NCBI GenBank assembly: GCA_013396655.1
Contig: WBMV01001243.1
Coordinates: 62,001 to 126,000 of the forward strand
Origin: Campylorhamphus procurvoides
Lineage: Eukaryota > Chordata > Aves > Passeriformes > Dendrocolaptidae
Direction: 5' to 3'
DNA: 64,000 nt
The position numbers and the translations under genes were made by a program. The notes under the pieces were generated by a model, which did not search any database, had not been told where the DNA came from, and worked only from the letters and a program-made list of their open reading frames with translations. Below, one piece after another: positions 1-11,937 of the stretch; position 1 is the first letter of the stretch; every line of letters begins with the position of its first letter.

Positions 1-204
1 TTCAATTTATTGCTGTCATGCTGACATTGATGCAAATGTACTATCTCCACCTGATTTAATACACCTCAATCTACATAGATTGAAACAGCATTTTAGCACA
101 ACATTTTACAGGTCTAAGTTTCAGTTTAAACCAGTCAGCAACTATGATCTCTTAGTCCATGTACATAATCCCTGGCACAAAGACAGCCAAACCAGGTGGG
201 TTCT

Positions 205-292
205 GCCTTAGCAGGGGGGTTTGACAAGATGACCCACTGTGGTCCCTTCCAACCTTACCCATTCTGTGACTGTGTGATTCTGTAACTCTGTG
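205..292 (+). mobile_element. CR1 LINE, 3' tail fragment
   Basis: The block reads 'gcaggggggtttgacaagat', then a 'ggtcccttccaacctta' segment and several imperfect 'attctgtga' units. This is the 3' untranslated end of an avian CR1 on the plus strand. Only the last ~90 bases survive, the usual 5' truncation from incomplete reverse transcription. It has no coding capacity. The terminal 8-mers have diverged ('gtgattctg', 'gtaactctg'), which suggests an old insertion. Confidence 0.85.
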
Positions 293-1027
293 GTTCACTG
301 AGTAAGCACAGTTTGGTTCTCTACCACCTTGCACTTTAAGACCTGGAGCTAATGAAGAGGGGTGACCCTTCATCATAAAACCAGGGAAAGTGTATATACT
401 CCCTACCTCCCACACATCAGAAAGGGAGCCCTGCAAAACTGTCTGAGGGCAGGAAGAAGTTTGCTGCCCACTCTGTGCAGAGGCCCCCAACACACAGGCT
501 ATGCTGGGCTGCCCACGAAATTGTGGCCTACTATGCTGTGCTGTTTCATGCTTCTCCATTAAGAAAAACTTTTGTAGCCAGTTTTATAGACAAGCCAGGC
601 TAGCAATGTTTATCATAGTCACCACAGACTGTGCAGAATTATATTCTGGTTAGCTTCTGCTAGCTTTGGATTTCATGTCTGTGCTAAATAAACTTTACTG
701 AATTTGAAATAGCTGTAATTATTGACTTACATAAAGGCATATTCATTGTCATACATCACTGCTGATGAATAACCAGACTGCTGGCCCCAAAGGAGAAAGA
801 CATGACAGGACAATTGTCATTTCTAGTAACATTGGCCGGAAATTTTCCCGTTGATTTTATTTTCCTTCAGAAAACACAGATCTGATAAAATTAAAAAAAA
901 ACGATAAAGAAGTCCCTTGGTCACTGATTAGTTTTCAATGGGAAACTAGTGACGCCTTTTATGTGATAGACACATGTGATTTATGTTGTGCTATATCTTT
1001 ACCTAGAAGTCAAACAGTAAAGAAGTC

Positions 1028-1047
1028 AGACCAAGATGTCTTGGTCT
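1028..1047. repeat. Perfect 9-bp inverted repeat, 2-bp spacer
   Basis: The arms 'agaccaaga' (1028-1036) and 'tcttggtct' (1039-1047) are exact reverse complements around 'tg'. The flanking bases do not extend the pairing. It could form a small cruciform or bind a dimeric factor, but chance is a fair explanation in 64 kb. Confidence 0.8.
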
Positions 1048-1617
1048 AATCAAAATAAGACATTGGGGCCTTTTCCAATATAATAGTACATGTAAAGGCA
1101 TTTCCAAAATTGCATTCCAAGGAACTTAATTTTGTAGTATATTGAAATATTTTGAGTTTTGATGTTGAGCAAGGATAAAAGGTAGGACTTAGGTCCTGAA
1201 ACCTCTTCTCATGTAGAAGTTTTGCTTCTGGATTAATTACAGCCTACGCACTGCAACAAAACTGTGGAATAAATAACTACCCACAAAATTTTTCCAAGGA
1301 AGATTAACAGGCCTTTCCCAGGGCTGGAGAAAGTTGAGGGAGGTGGGTCATGCGTACAAAACAGCTATTTAAAACATCTTGTTTCACTATTTAGATGACA
1401 AAAATAACAGTCTGGAAAATAATTTCATTTTCTGCAAAAGGGAATTCTTGAGGGACAAGATTTCACTCTCAGGGCAGACAGTCTTCATTACAATAATGCA
1501 CAACCATCACCAGGGAAGAGGAATACTTCAGAGTCCAGTGTAAAACAGACCACCAATCTCACGCTGTCCTAGTTTTCTCTTGTCCACTAAAGCATTACAA
1601 CATCCTCTCCTACTCAC

Positions 1618-1646
1618 TCTTTTTTTGGTTGGTTTTTTTTTTTTTT
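1618..1646. repeat. T-rich low-complexity run
   Basis: Two T runs are separated by 'ggttgg', ending in a run of about 14 T. It is simple low-complexity sequence with no adjoining retrogene body that I can recognise. Confidence 0.85.
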
Positions 1647-3649
1647 CTCAAAAAGCACAGGTCAGGGGAAGGGAGAATCCAGCCTTGTAAGAATGAGGAA
1701 ATCTTAAATAATTTCTAGTTGCTTTGGAAAATGACTGGAGGCATTGAAATAAAAATATTCCAAGGGAATTTAGACATTGTTTCACTTTAATTTTTTTTCT
1801 GGTTTTGCTTGATGATCTGTTGGTTCATTCTTTAGAGTTGTGAAGATACTGAACACTCATACACAGGTGTCCAACAGAAATCAATGTCTATCCTTTGGTT
1901 TCAATATCTGGTCATATGTTTAAAATTCTTACATTTTATTTGAAACAGACATTGAGGGCATTTAGACTCCTACTGCTTAGACACAGGCAAAAAATTGGTC
2001 CCTAACTCCTACTACAACACATTGGAAATGGAGGCCTACTGATTTTAGTCCTTGAAAGGAAGCTGGAAACTATTTTAGTGGGTTTAAAAAGCTGTGCCTC
2101 ATTTGTATGAGTTTTCTTTTGCCTGTATTTTGATATCAACAAATCTGGGGACCTTTCCTACATCCTGTGTGACTCCAGTTTGGTCTGCCCAGAATTGGCT
2201 TTATCTCCTGAGTGGTATTTGCCCCATCTCTGCAGCAGGATGAAAGAAATCCACAGTCCTGAGCACCCAGACATCCCTTAAAGCAGTTTAGTCTTTGTGT
2301 TTGTGGCATGGTTCGTTCTCAACCACTCATGCAATAACAAGTTTAATACCTACTTTTATTATGTAAATAGGTAATTCATTTTTCACTGCCAGCATTGCCT
2401 ACATTGGTGGTATCCAGCTGGCAATAGACACCCTTTTCTGGCCCTTGTAGTAGAACTGAAGAACTATCACTGTGGTCAGTCAGTCTGACCATTCTTTCCC
2501 CATTGCCCAATAGCCCTCATCAGGATGAAGGTGAAGCAATGTGGTAAAAAAATCCTGGATGGACTCAGCGGTTGAAAGTATAAGTCAGAAACATACCTAG
2601 GACCTATGTGCTGACTGACTCTACATGTCCAAATTTAGATCTCAGTTTAAATACCTATAGTCTCCTTAAGAAAGTGCTTTAGGAAGCATGCTTAAGGCAA
2701 ATGTGCTCCTGTCTGCTCCGCATTGATGAACAAGGCACAGGGCTGGCCAAGACCCCGACTACCCTTATGACACAGCCCTTCCCAGAGGGACCAGGAGTAC
2801 ACTTTCTTTCTTACTGCCCAGTAAAAGCATCAAACTGTAGTTGGGTACCAAGCCAGACAGAAGCACACCTTGCCAACAGATGGCAAGATATTAATCTGTT
2901 TCACCTCTTGCCCATCCACTCTTCTCCAAAGTCTTCTAGTGTCCACAAGTGTGCATCTTGTGTCCAAACTAGTGAGCTCAGACTTGAATCCAAGATACAG
3001 AATAGAATTACCTATGAAAATCTGGCTCTGTATACCTAGAAGTTGAGTGTTCAAAACTGTGGCTTCCGGAAATGCTGATTATACTCTACATGAGATTTAA
3101 TATGTACTTGAGAATATAGAAAATAAAATGGTACAGAGTTCATCCTCTAAAAAGGGCTAAAAAAAGAGGAGGCTTCCTGGAACTGGTCTGTAGTTCATTT
3201 GTTTAACTGCGTGCAAGTGGCAGCCACTTTAATACAAATGGTAGAAGAAGTAATATTTGCTTCTGATTTTGCAGTGCCTTTTCTTTCGTAATTTGCAACT
3301 ACTGTGTTATTTGTGCTACTTGTGTCACAGGACTCCAGATCCATTTGTAATAATGTCTTCAACAGACAGCTATGTGTGCTATTATTTGCCTCTTCTTGCT
3401 CTTAAAAGAGTAGAAGATCTTGCTTGTACCTCAAGCCAAAAACCTGTTGACCCCTATGGATAATTGCCAGGCTGAAATATCCAGGATGTATTGCAAGTAA
3501 ATGCAGTACGAAAGGGTTGAGATTCTTAATTTTATCAATCTTTGTTGTCTTGAACTCTTTTCAAGGTCTAGACATCAAAAATAAGTTGATTTCTCTCTTC
3601 ATCCTCATCTGTGAGAAATAAGTGGCTTTGCACTTGCTGAACACAGGCT

Positions 3650-4257
3650 GTGGTTGCCTCTCACATTTACTTTCTTTGTCCCAATCCCCAATTAGCAGTG
3701 GATAATGAATATTTGCACTTAAAATTAATAAATCAGCTTGCTGTTCTGAGAAAAGGAAAAGGTCACAAGCAGCATTTCTGTCTTATAATGAAAAATCATT
3801 TTTATGTAATCTGGATATGGAAACCCAATGCCATACATGAATTTGGCTCAATGGGTGCAATTCCAGTTGAACCAAGAACAAGAGAAATTGTGCTCCAGTG
3901 GATGTCAGTGCTTTCAAATCATGTGGAAGATGGCTTGTGTCCATTGAGACTGATGTTCTCAGTACCCACACTGCAGGGGATCTCGTGGCACCCCTTGCAG
4001 TTCTGCATGGATTTCCACCACGCGGTGGCTGCAGTATGGCTGTGTCTTCAACTTTTCTTTTTTCTTCTTTTATTCTTCCTGAGGATAATGGACCAGATCT
4101 CCAACTTCTACTGCAGAGAGGAACAAATGGCACAAAAGTGATTTGCACCATGGAACATGCTGTGATGAAGGCCTGGTCTCTCAGATATGAAGTGGCCCCT
4201 TTGCCACTTGATCGAGGCAAAATTACTAGTACCTCAAATGCAAAGTTTCATACTTAG
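3650..4257 (+). other. Cluster of overlapping open frames, unrecognised
   Basis: Two plus-strand frames are open across this block: one from 3650 to 4141 (about 163 codons) and a second to the stop at 4255-4257 (about 119 codons from a GTG at 3898). A minus-strand frame is open at 3783-4220. The second plus frame ends in a compositionally protein-like stretch (LPEDNGPDLQLLLQRGTNG near its middle) with charged and polar residues. I recognise no family. The two plus frames could be one decayed coding sequence with a frameshift near 3900-4080, but no homologue, splice signal or promoter supports this. Chance openness of stop-poor sequence is the leading alternative. Confidence 0.15.
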
Positions 4258-6854
4258 CTCTCAGCCACCTGGGTTGAAGTAGGATCATTACACTAATCAA
4301 TGTTTTTACTTTTTTAATTCCACTGTGTCTGCATAAGGCATACAATAAAATATGGGCAGAAGGAGCTGCAAGATGAGATAAGACAGAGGTTTGAACATTT
4401 TTCAAATTAACCCAAATGCTTTATGTCATTTGAGAAGATAACATGCTTTTTCTTCTCATTGCTAAAAGTCCCCAGAATAGGAGGGTGTGCTCAGCCTCAA
4501 CCCCAGTCATTTGCAATTTTCTTGGAAGGGTAGGGTCACCTAGACTCATTGGTGGGGAGCCAGAGCAGGCATACTCACAGACAAACATACCTATTTCCCA
4601 AGTCCAGCCCCAGTATAATCTACTGACTGTCCTTCCCAACCACATCCCAAGGGGAGAAGTTTCCACCCGTAATAGAGAGCACTCCTTCATCCTGGTGAAG
4701 CCCAGCAAATCCCTCAGAAAAGCCATCAGCCACATGTAATTCCAAACACTTCAATCCTATAAATCTTCCAAATGCTCACATTTTTCTCCAAGAAACATAC
4801 TAAATCAGAGTTTAAATTCTATTTGTAACATTTTCCCCTGATTTACACAATGACTGTATATGGCCTACAGCATTTATGGGTTCTTCCAGACATATAAATT
4901 GACAATGGCATGAACATCACATCCATGTCACAATGATCAAGCTGTAATTTTGGCAAATGAGGATGGCACATTGGGCAGAGTGACACCTTGTCAGGATCTT
5001 TGAGGGCCTAAGGGATTTAAGAGGGAATGATGAATATCTTCTGGGAGCAAAATGAAAGAAATCACTGAAAATTTAGATTCATTTTTATAAATTAAATGAA
5101 AGAAAATAATCCAAGCACATTTTCATTGTTATTCATGGATATCTTATTTCATTATTCTTTTTAACTCTTTAAAGTACTTTTCAACTTTCTGCTATTGTTA
5201 TATATCATGCTGTGACACTAGTTGTGCTTCAGAAGCAAACTCACTACATGAGGAAAAAGGGCTCTAGGGGATTAGAAATTATTCCACTCTAAGAGCCATT
5301 TTAAAGTGATCTGTGGAAAAAATTTACCTGTTGCCTATGCATAAGGTCCAGGCATCTACCTAGAGAGTTATCCAGAAAAGGTCTATAAGTGAGAGCATCT
5401 GGACACAATGTAGAACATTTATGCAAGCTGTTTCTGGAACTGTTTTTCTTTAAATAGAGCACATGGGTGCTAATCCACCAGAAGACAAAGTACATCTCTT
5501 AATTCTAAGCATCTGAGTAATTCCCACTGCATGGTGTACCTGGGCAGATCAGCTCTCTGTGCTTCTAAGAAGCCTTTAATAAGTTTTATTCATTTTCAGC
5601 AGGACTGCACATGTGCTTCATATTAACTCTCTGCCATAAGTATGCTCAGAAGATGTGAGTCCTTGATCTGAGACTAATTTAAACAAAAATATTCATCACT
5701 TTTAATTATTTGTGACTGGCAAGCACCAAAGAAAAATGAGCTGAAGCAGCAAAATCTGCTTGAGAAGGACTCAAGGCAAGGAGGACAGAAACATGGTGCC
5801 AAACATGCAACAGAGAGTGCCATTAGACATCTGATAGTGATTCTTCACTCTTGTCCTAGCTGGTTGAGGCCTGAACTTTCAATACTCTTTTGATAGAGAC
5901 AGGAAGCACAGGGTTTGGGGAAGGACAACATTATGCAACAGTCTCAGAGACAAGACTTGCAGCAGCAGTGACCAGCAGCAATGGTCTTTAATGTTTTCCT
6001 GCAGACAGAAGCATATTTAGGTGGTGCATAGGCAAAGAAGCTCTTTTCAAAGTGACCAGTGCAGTCCTGCTCTGCACAGCCCCAGACAAGCCTTCAGCCT
6101 CCTTTCTGGCAGCACAGACTGCCAGCTGGGGCCCTGGGGTCACTGAGGCACTGAGTGACGACTTCTTTTATTATAAACACATATATCATCCTGTCTTGAC
6201 TCCAGATGCCAGCTCAGGAAATGCACATGATAGTGTAGTTTGCAATATCTCTACCAACAAAAGACACTTTCTTTAGGGCACAGATGCTGGCATTTGTTTT
6301 TCAACACCTCCCTGTAACCTTACACACACCGTCTGGGTTTATTTTGAACCAATATATCACATGTAAAGTTTATAGCTGTCCTCATGCCCACTTCCAGGAA
6401 AAGGCTCTGATTGTGTCACCCCACACACCAGCCACTTCTGATCCATGCCTGCTGAGATTGTTGTGCCTCAGCTCAAGCAGAAAGAGTATGTGTTGGAAGA
6501 GTCAACTTTCCCTGCTGTTCTTTAGGTGCTGGAACACTATGAAAGCCAGGCACGATCCTGCAGAAGTCCCCTAGAGTACAATCACTCATATCCCTCCCAG
6601 TAAAAAAAAAAAGAGTATGAAATATTTGGTGCACAAATTATTTTTGGTTCAGACACAGGGCCTGCTTTCCAACTCCATCACCTCCCTGCTGAGTTTTTCA
6701 AAGTAACTGACCATTATGGCTTCAAGGCTCTGCTCTGTTTAGGTGAAATGGGTATAGATCTATACCTATCTTTGAAGTCAAATAAAAACACCTGAGGACT
6801 TCCAGGGCAGCTTGTTGATTACCTGCCTGGGTAAGGTTACCAAGATGGGGTAAT
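4258..6854. other. Unique sequence, no gene recognised
   Basis: This is AT-rich sequence without a recognisable element. Frames on both strands at 4421-4739 and plus-strand frames at 6052-6276 and 6284-6574 are short and show no recognisable domain. A run of about 11 A lies at 6602-6612. Confidence 0.55.
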
Positions 6855-7715
6855 ATCATAGAATCATAGAATTATTTGGATTGAAAGGGACTTCAAAGAT
6901 TATCTAGTTCCAACCCCTCTGTCATGGACAGGGACATCTTCCATTAGACTGGGTTGCTCAGAGCTCCATCCAGCCTTGCCTTGAACACTTCCAGGGATGG
7001 GGCACCCACAATTTCTCTGGGCAGCCATTTCCAGTGTTTCACCACCTCACAGGAAATAATTTCTACCTAATACCTGATTTAAACCTACTGTTTTTTTAAT
7101 TTTAACCCATTCCCCATTTCCTGTCACTACATGCCATTGTAAAAAGTCTCTCTCCATCTTTCTTGTAGGCTCCCTTCAGATACTGGAAGGCTGCAAATNA
7201 TTCTTAAGCTTGTCTGGGTCCCTCAGGATGGCATCCCATTCATCAGATGTAGCAGCTGTACAAAACCCTGAGGGACAGCACTTGTCACTGACTCCCGGTG
7301 GAACTCCGAGCCACTGACCAATACCTTCTGGATGTGACCATCCAANCTCCACTCTTCTAATCAAATTGGTGTCCTTCCTCTGCACTTAGTCCATGTCCTT
7401 CTTGGCTGGAGACCCCAGAGCTGGGTGCNAATTCGGAGAGAATTTAATTTGGGAGACTATGTCAAAGGATATACAAAAGTCCAGATATATGATACTGTAG
7501 CCCTTCCCTTGTGCACTGATGTAGTCATCTCATCCTAGAAAGCCACTATGTTAGTCAGGCAGGACTTGCCTTTGGTGAAGATGTGCTGGATGTCTTGAAT
7601 CCCCTCTCTGTTCTCCATGTCCCTTAGGACAGCTACTAGAAGTATCTGTTCCATGGTGTTCCCAGGTACAGATGTGAGGCTGACAGGTTCCCAGGTGTCC
7701 TGCCAGGTGTGGACT
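6855..7715 (-). mobile_element. CR1 LINE, 3' end plus reverse-transcriptase pieces, order disrupted
   Basis: The element lies on the minus strand. Read on the plus strand it opens with 'atcatagaatcatagaatta' and 'gaaagggacttcaaagat', the reverse complement of an avian CR1 3' end, and continues through the 3' UTR and C-terminal coding part to 7198. After an n at 7199, the segment 7200-7345 jumps into the RT domain; on the minus strand it reads DEWDAILRDPDKL, the degenerate counterpart of the CR1 'GRDAIQRDLDRL' region. The 82-base segment 7347-7428, between two more n's, carries the 'gtccatgtccttcttggctg' C-terminal block. After the n at 7429, the sequence returns to the N-terminal half of RT. 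There motif A has decayed (YIWTFVYP in place of a YLD-x-x-KAFD type motif), so it cannot be active. The left boundary at ~7715 is approximate. Confidence 0.9.
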
Positions 7716-10475
7716 TCTGTACACCTCAGAGTAGCTTTCCACGTGCTTCAGACATTGGCCTCTGGCTGCATATAAGGTAAAGCTTTTGGCTTGTGTTCTG
7801 AAGGGATAAGGTGTCTAGTTTTCAGGGAACTTGGTGGTACCTCTCAAAATTTATCACAAGAGAATTGGCATTCCTGTGTCTGCCAGTGTGACCACAGGTC
7901 TTTGCAATGCTTTGGGACATTGCAAAAAGTGCTGTATTTTGAAGTCAGAAATAAAGATACCTCTGTGCCTTCACATTTCTTAGAAAAGAAGGGATGGAAC
8001 TTTGGGAAAAACAGCTACAAACATACTCTCAGAATGACTGAAAAATTATAAAAACACCCACGTTTTCTAAAAACTAAATAAAGGTTACAGAGCAATTTTT
8101 GTTGTGGTAATATCAATGCAAACTGCCTGATTTTGCCATCTCAGTCATGTTCATGACTGCTTAGGGCTGTCATGCATATAGAGACAGTGAAACTAAAGAA
8201 AAGAAACACCAGCAGGACCGAAACGCATTGAAAAATAGGATCAGCTCCTTGCCTTGTGTATCCTGAAGCAGCCCACTCATCAGTTAGAGATGTTGAACTA
8301 ACTCTTCTATGAGTGTTTCATCACAACTGTCAACTTACCGACTCTTCTGGAAAAGGAGAAACGGCCCACTGAAGTCAATTCAGTAGGTGAGTGTACTATT
8401 ACTTACAATAAACCGCAAAGATAAAGTTGTTCTTGTCAAGGCTGTACTCTGCAATGACACAGGACTTTTGATCTTTGAATGGGGCTGATGATACCAGTGA
8501 GTGTGACATTAGTGAAGATGCTTTGCACAGTCTGTGTATGCATCAGCATGCAGGTCCCAGCGGACTCCCTGAAATGTTAGCTCTCCAGCTGCTGTGTTCT
8601 CTCAGGCTGGCATGGAGTAATGGCAGGCCCAGCATCTGGTTCCCTACATTCATGCTGGGTTTCTATAGCTCTTTTCCATGAATAGTCTGATCTCTATTTT
8701 GATAGGGCATATGTATTCTCCTCTGAGACTCCTGTTTCTATCTCTGGCTAGTTACTCCACCATTCCTCACACTGTATCACAATCCTTTCCTCCACCATCT
8801 GTTAAAAGGAGCTCATTTATCGAAGGGACAAGACCTTTAAGGACTTAGAGGAAGAAACCCATCCACCTTGCCTTCATCCCATGATGTTTCTTGGAGGCGA
8901 ACCAGGTGTTGGTCAGCCATGAAGAACATTGCAGGGCTGGTTTGTTTAAATACATTGTAATATAAATACTGATCAAGGCTCTCATGTCAATAAAAAGAGG
9001 CCCACCCTGGAAAGAAACCAGATATTTGAAGATGCCACTTCTCCCAGCCAAGGGCAACCACCTGCCTGGGGTGCTACAAGTGCAGGAGTGCCACACTCAG
9101 CCCACAGCAACTACTGAGAGCAGAGACAGTGCCAAATTGCTGCAGGGGTACATGAATGAGTAGAAAGCAGAAAGAGGCAATGCTAGGTGGGCCAGCAGCA
9201 GCTGACCATGCTGGACCCAGCTTCTGCCATCTGGGCATTCCTACCAAGCCAGATCCCTGGCCTCACTGCCCAGCTCTACATCTGGACTACAGATTTTGAG
9301 AGTCACTGAGAAAAGTGCAAGACAGTGGCCTTCTTGGCAATGTAAGAGCTAAGATGCCTTGTGAGGTTAAAAGACTTAAAAACTCCCTGCCCTGAGGCCA
9401 GTCCCCTAGATGGAAGGTACCAAAGATGAGCACCTGCAAACTTCAACACAGTCACCTCCCTGGGCATGGTGGACAGCAGGAAGGCAGGGGCTCATTCTCC
9501 AGATAAAAAGCACTGGATTGATTTGCTGAGGTGGAGCTGAGCATTCACCTCATCACTGCCTGCTCTGAAGCGGTAATTTAATTTTTTGCTCTTTTTTCCC
9601 CCAGATTCCTCCACTGTCAGTGCCTTCCTGCAGCAATGAGTTGAGGCTGAGGGCTCAGAAAGAGGCAGTTTCTAAAGGAGCACAGAACTGGGGCTGGCAG
9701 ATGGCACCAGCAGGGACCCCATGGAGAAAAGGGGGGGACTGCAGTACACAGAGCTCATCAGGAGGCACCAGCTGGGCTGGGTGACCCTCTGCTCTGGCCA
9801 AAGGGCAGCCAGAACTACAGTCAAACCATTACAGACTGCCATGTACTGGACTTACACCACATATTCAAGAAAAGTTACCTGCATGAATGTTTTCCATATA
9901 TCTTTATATTCACACAAATCTAAACTGCTTCAATACCAAGGAATTCTTAGTAGAGCAGGGGGAGAGATCTGGGGAAATTTGAGAGCTCAATAAAGTTATA
10001 TAAACTAGACTTACTACTAATTATGGTAGTGTGACGGTGTGAGGCTCCACACCCAGCCAGGACTTAACACCTTTCATTGATCAAGGAAGGAGGAAGGAAG
10101 ACTCCCAGCTCTCCAGCAAGAGAAGGCATGAGTTTCCAGGCCTCATGATCTCTGTGAATTTTTAATACTCCATTGTTTAGAACTGATTATTTCAGACCCG
10201 GGAATCAGAACAATGCCCTTTTCATGTTTTATGGGAAGCACAAAATAATACTGTGACAAATCTCACAGTTCTGAGTCACCCCAGAATGGGTATAGGGAGA
10301 ATGGAGAGGATTTATTATAATGATGGTGCTGATTGTGTTCCTCCACTAGAGTTTGGGGGACCCTACACAGGAAGGAGACTCAGACGGTATTTTGGCAGCA
10401 ACAAGGAGCCAGAGAATCAGGCACTGCCTCATGCCCCACTCCCTGAGAACAGTGACAGCCGTGCCACTGCCCAAC
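7716..10475. other. Unique sequence, no gene recognised
   Basis: I recognise no coding or mobile element here. The part from about 9050 to 9800 is somewhat richer in G and C than its surroundings, but it has no long open frame or splice-flanked exon that I can defend. The frames at 7791-8051, 9721-9993 and 10253-10501 are short and unrecognised. Confidence 0.55.
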
Positions 10476-10602
10476 ATCATGAGAATCACAGAATTATGTA
10501 GGTTGGAAAAGACCTCTAAGACCTCGAGTCCAACCATTAACCCAGCACTGCCGAGTCCACCACTCAACCATGTCCCCAAGTACCACATCTGCGTGTCTTT
10601 TT
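10476..10602 (-). mobile_element. CR1 LINE, 3' tail fragment
   Basis: The plus strand reads 'atcatgagaatcacagaatt', then 'ggttggaaaagacctctaag' and 'cgagtccaaccattaaccca'. This is the reverse complement of a CR1 3' end of the subfamily whose tail has 'ggtcttttccaacct'. It breaks off after 'gcgtgtctttttaa', about 125 bases in, so only the non-coding tail is present. Confidence 0.88.
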
Positions 10603-11503
10603 AATAAAGAGAAGGTCTTTCCCCCAATTTCTCCATGCAGTGTTAAGTGTGGCCTTCATCGCCTGTTCTTTGTCCTTCCTGTCTCTGGATAAGGATTATT
10701 CAGTCCTTATTGTCGATGTCTGAACAGAAAAGCCATGCAGAAGGTCTGAGTCACAGAGACATGGTGAAAACAAGCTGGAGAATCCAGAATGCCAGCTGCT
10801 CCCTGATGCCAAGTCAAAATTAATGAGGCTGCATGATCACTGTTGTGATAGTTAACAGAGAAGTGTATGTATATTGCCTTGGTTTCCTCTCTATTGTCCA
10901 ACCTGCCCTAAGGTTGTATAATTTACAGGTAATTAAGTTCAGCAAAGATTGTTGCTGAAACAATCTTTTGTTGCTGCAAACAGGGAAGGGTGCCGAGCTA
11001 ACACTTTTATTCATCTGCCAGTGAGGCTACGGTATAATTAAACATTTAGCTTTGGAAATCTCTCCTACAGATTTCTGCTAAAGGGGACTTAACTATGCCA
11101 AAACCTAAAGGAAACCCCATCCCTTAGAAGGAATTGTATTAGACTAAAAGTCCATTAGGAAAATCACTACTGCCATTTACTACAGTAAAAGGCCATTCAA
11201 GTCTATAATCTCACTGCTTAAGTCTTTACAGACGTTTACTCCTACAGAAGCTAAATAGTAGGGTTCCATTTTGGGTCTGTTGAAAATTTTTCATAAGAAG
11301 GAGAGAGAAGGAATATTCTTCTTTATGATACTAATCAGGATAACTCAGAGTTTTGGGCTAATGTTTAGACCCATGGTGACATGCAGGAAGTCTCTTCAAA
11401 GATGTCATAATATGGCATATCTATAGAGTAAGACTACCCAGGCATTTGGTGGCTTCCTGTCCTGAAAACCAGAAGTTTTCAAAGTTGAAATAGTTTCTTG
11501 CTT

Positions 11504-11526
11504 AACAACAACAACAATAATAACAA
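11504..11526. repeat. (CAA)n/(ATA)n trinucleotide run
   Basis: About five 'aac' units pass into 'aataataac'. It is an ordinary imperfect trinucleotide microsatellite. Confidence 0.85.
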
Positions 11527-11903
11527 ATTAAAACTTATTCTTTTGCAGGGAAAAATACTTTGAACTTTTTGAGAAACATAACTATGAATGTGCTCCTTGA
11601 TTTTGAAGTTAGAGAACTAACTGAAATTTTTTGTTATTGTAAAAATCACTGAAACATTGGTTCTGAAAATTTAAATATTCAAAATGAGGTGCAATTATTT
11701 AAAAATAAATTAGTTAGCTCTCATACAGTTAAAGTTCACCACAAGGCATAAAGGAAGACAACCTCCCCATCAGAATCTCCATTTTCTCTTATGAGAATAT
11801 AAAATATTCATACTTACAATAGATGCCCATCTATCCTGCTACCCTGTCTGGCAGTGACTTCTGACAGCAGTCAAGGGGAAATATTGCTCTTTACCCACAG
11901 TCC

Positions 11904-11937
11904 AGTTTTGATGATTTCAGAGTTTTGATGATTTCCT
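11904..11937. repeat. 17-bp tandem duplication
   Basis: The 15-base core 'agttttgatgatttc' occurs at 11904-11918 and again at 11921-11935, giving a 17-base period with the last two bases differing (ag versus ct). This fits replication slippage, with the second copy still nearly identical to the first. Confidence 0.85.

Larger units (their letters stand above)
293..3649. other. Unique sequence, no gene recognised
   Basis: This is AT-rich, CpG-poor sequence with no recognised coding, RNA or mobile element. Short frames such as 362-562 and 2701-3039 lack any domain I recognise. It contains a T/G-rich run near 1618-1646 and a perfect 9-base inverted repeat at 1028-1047. It is consistent with intergenic or intronic bird DNA. 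Confidence 0.6.
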
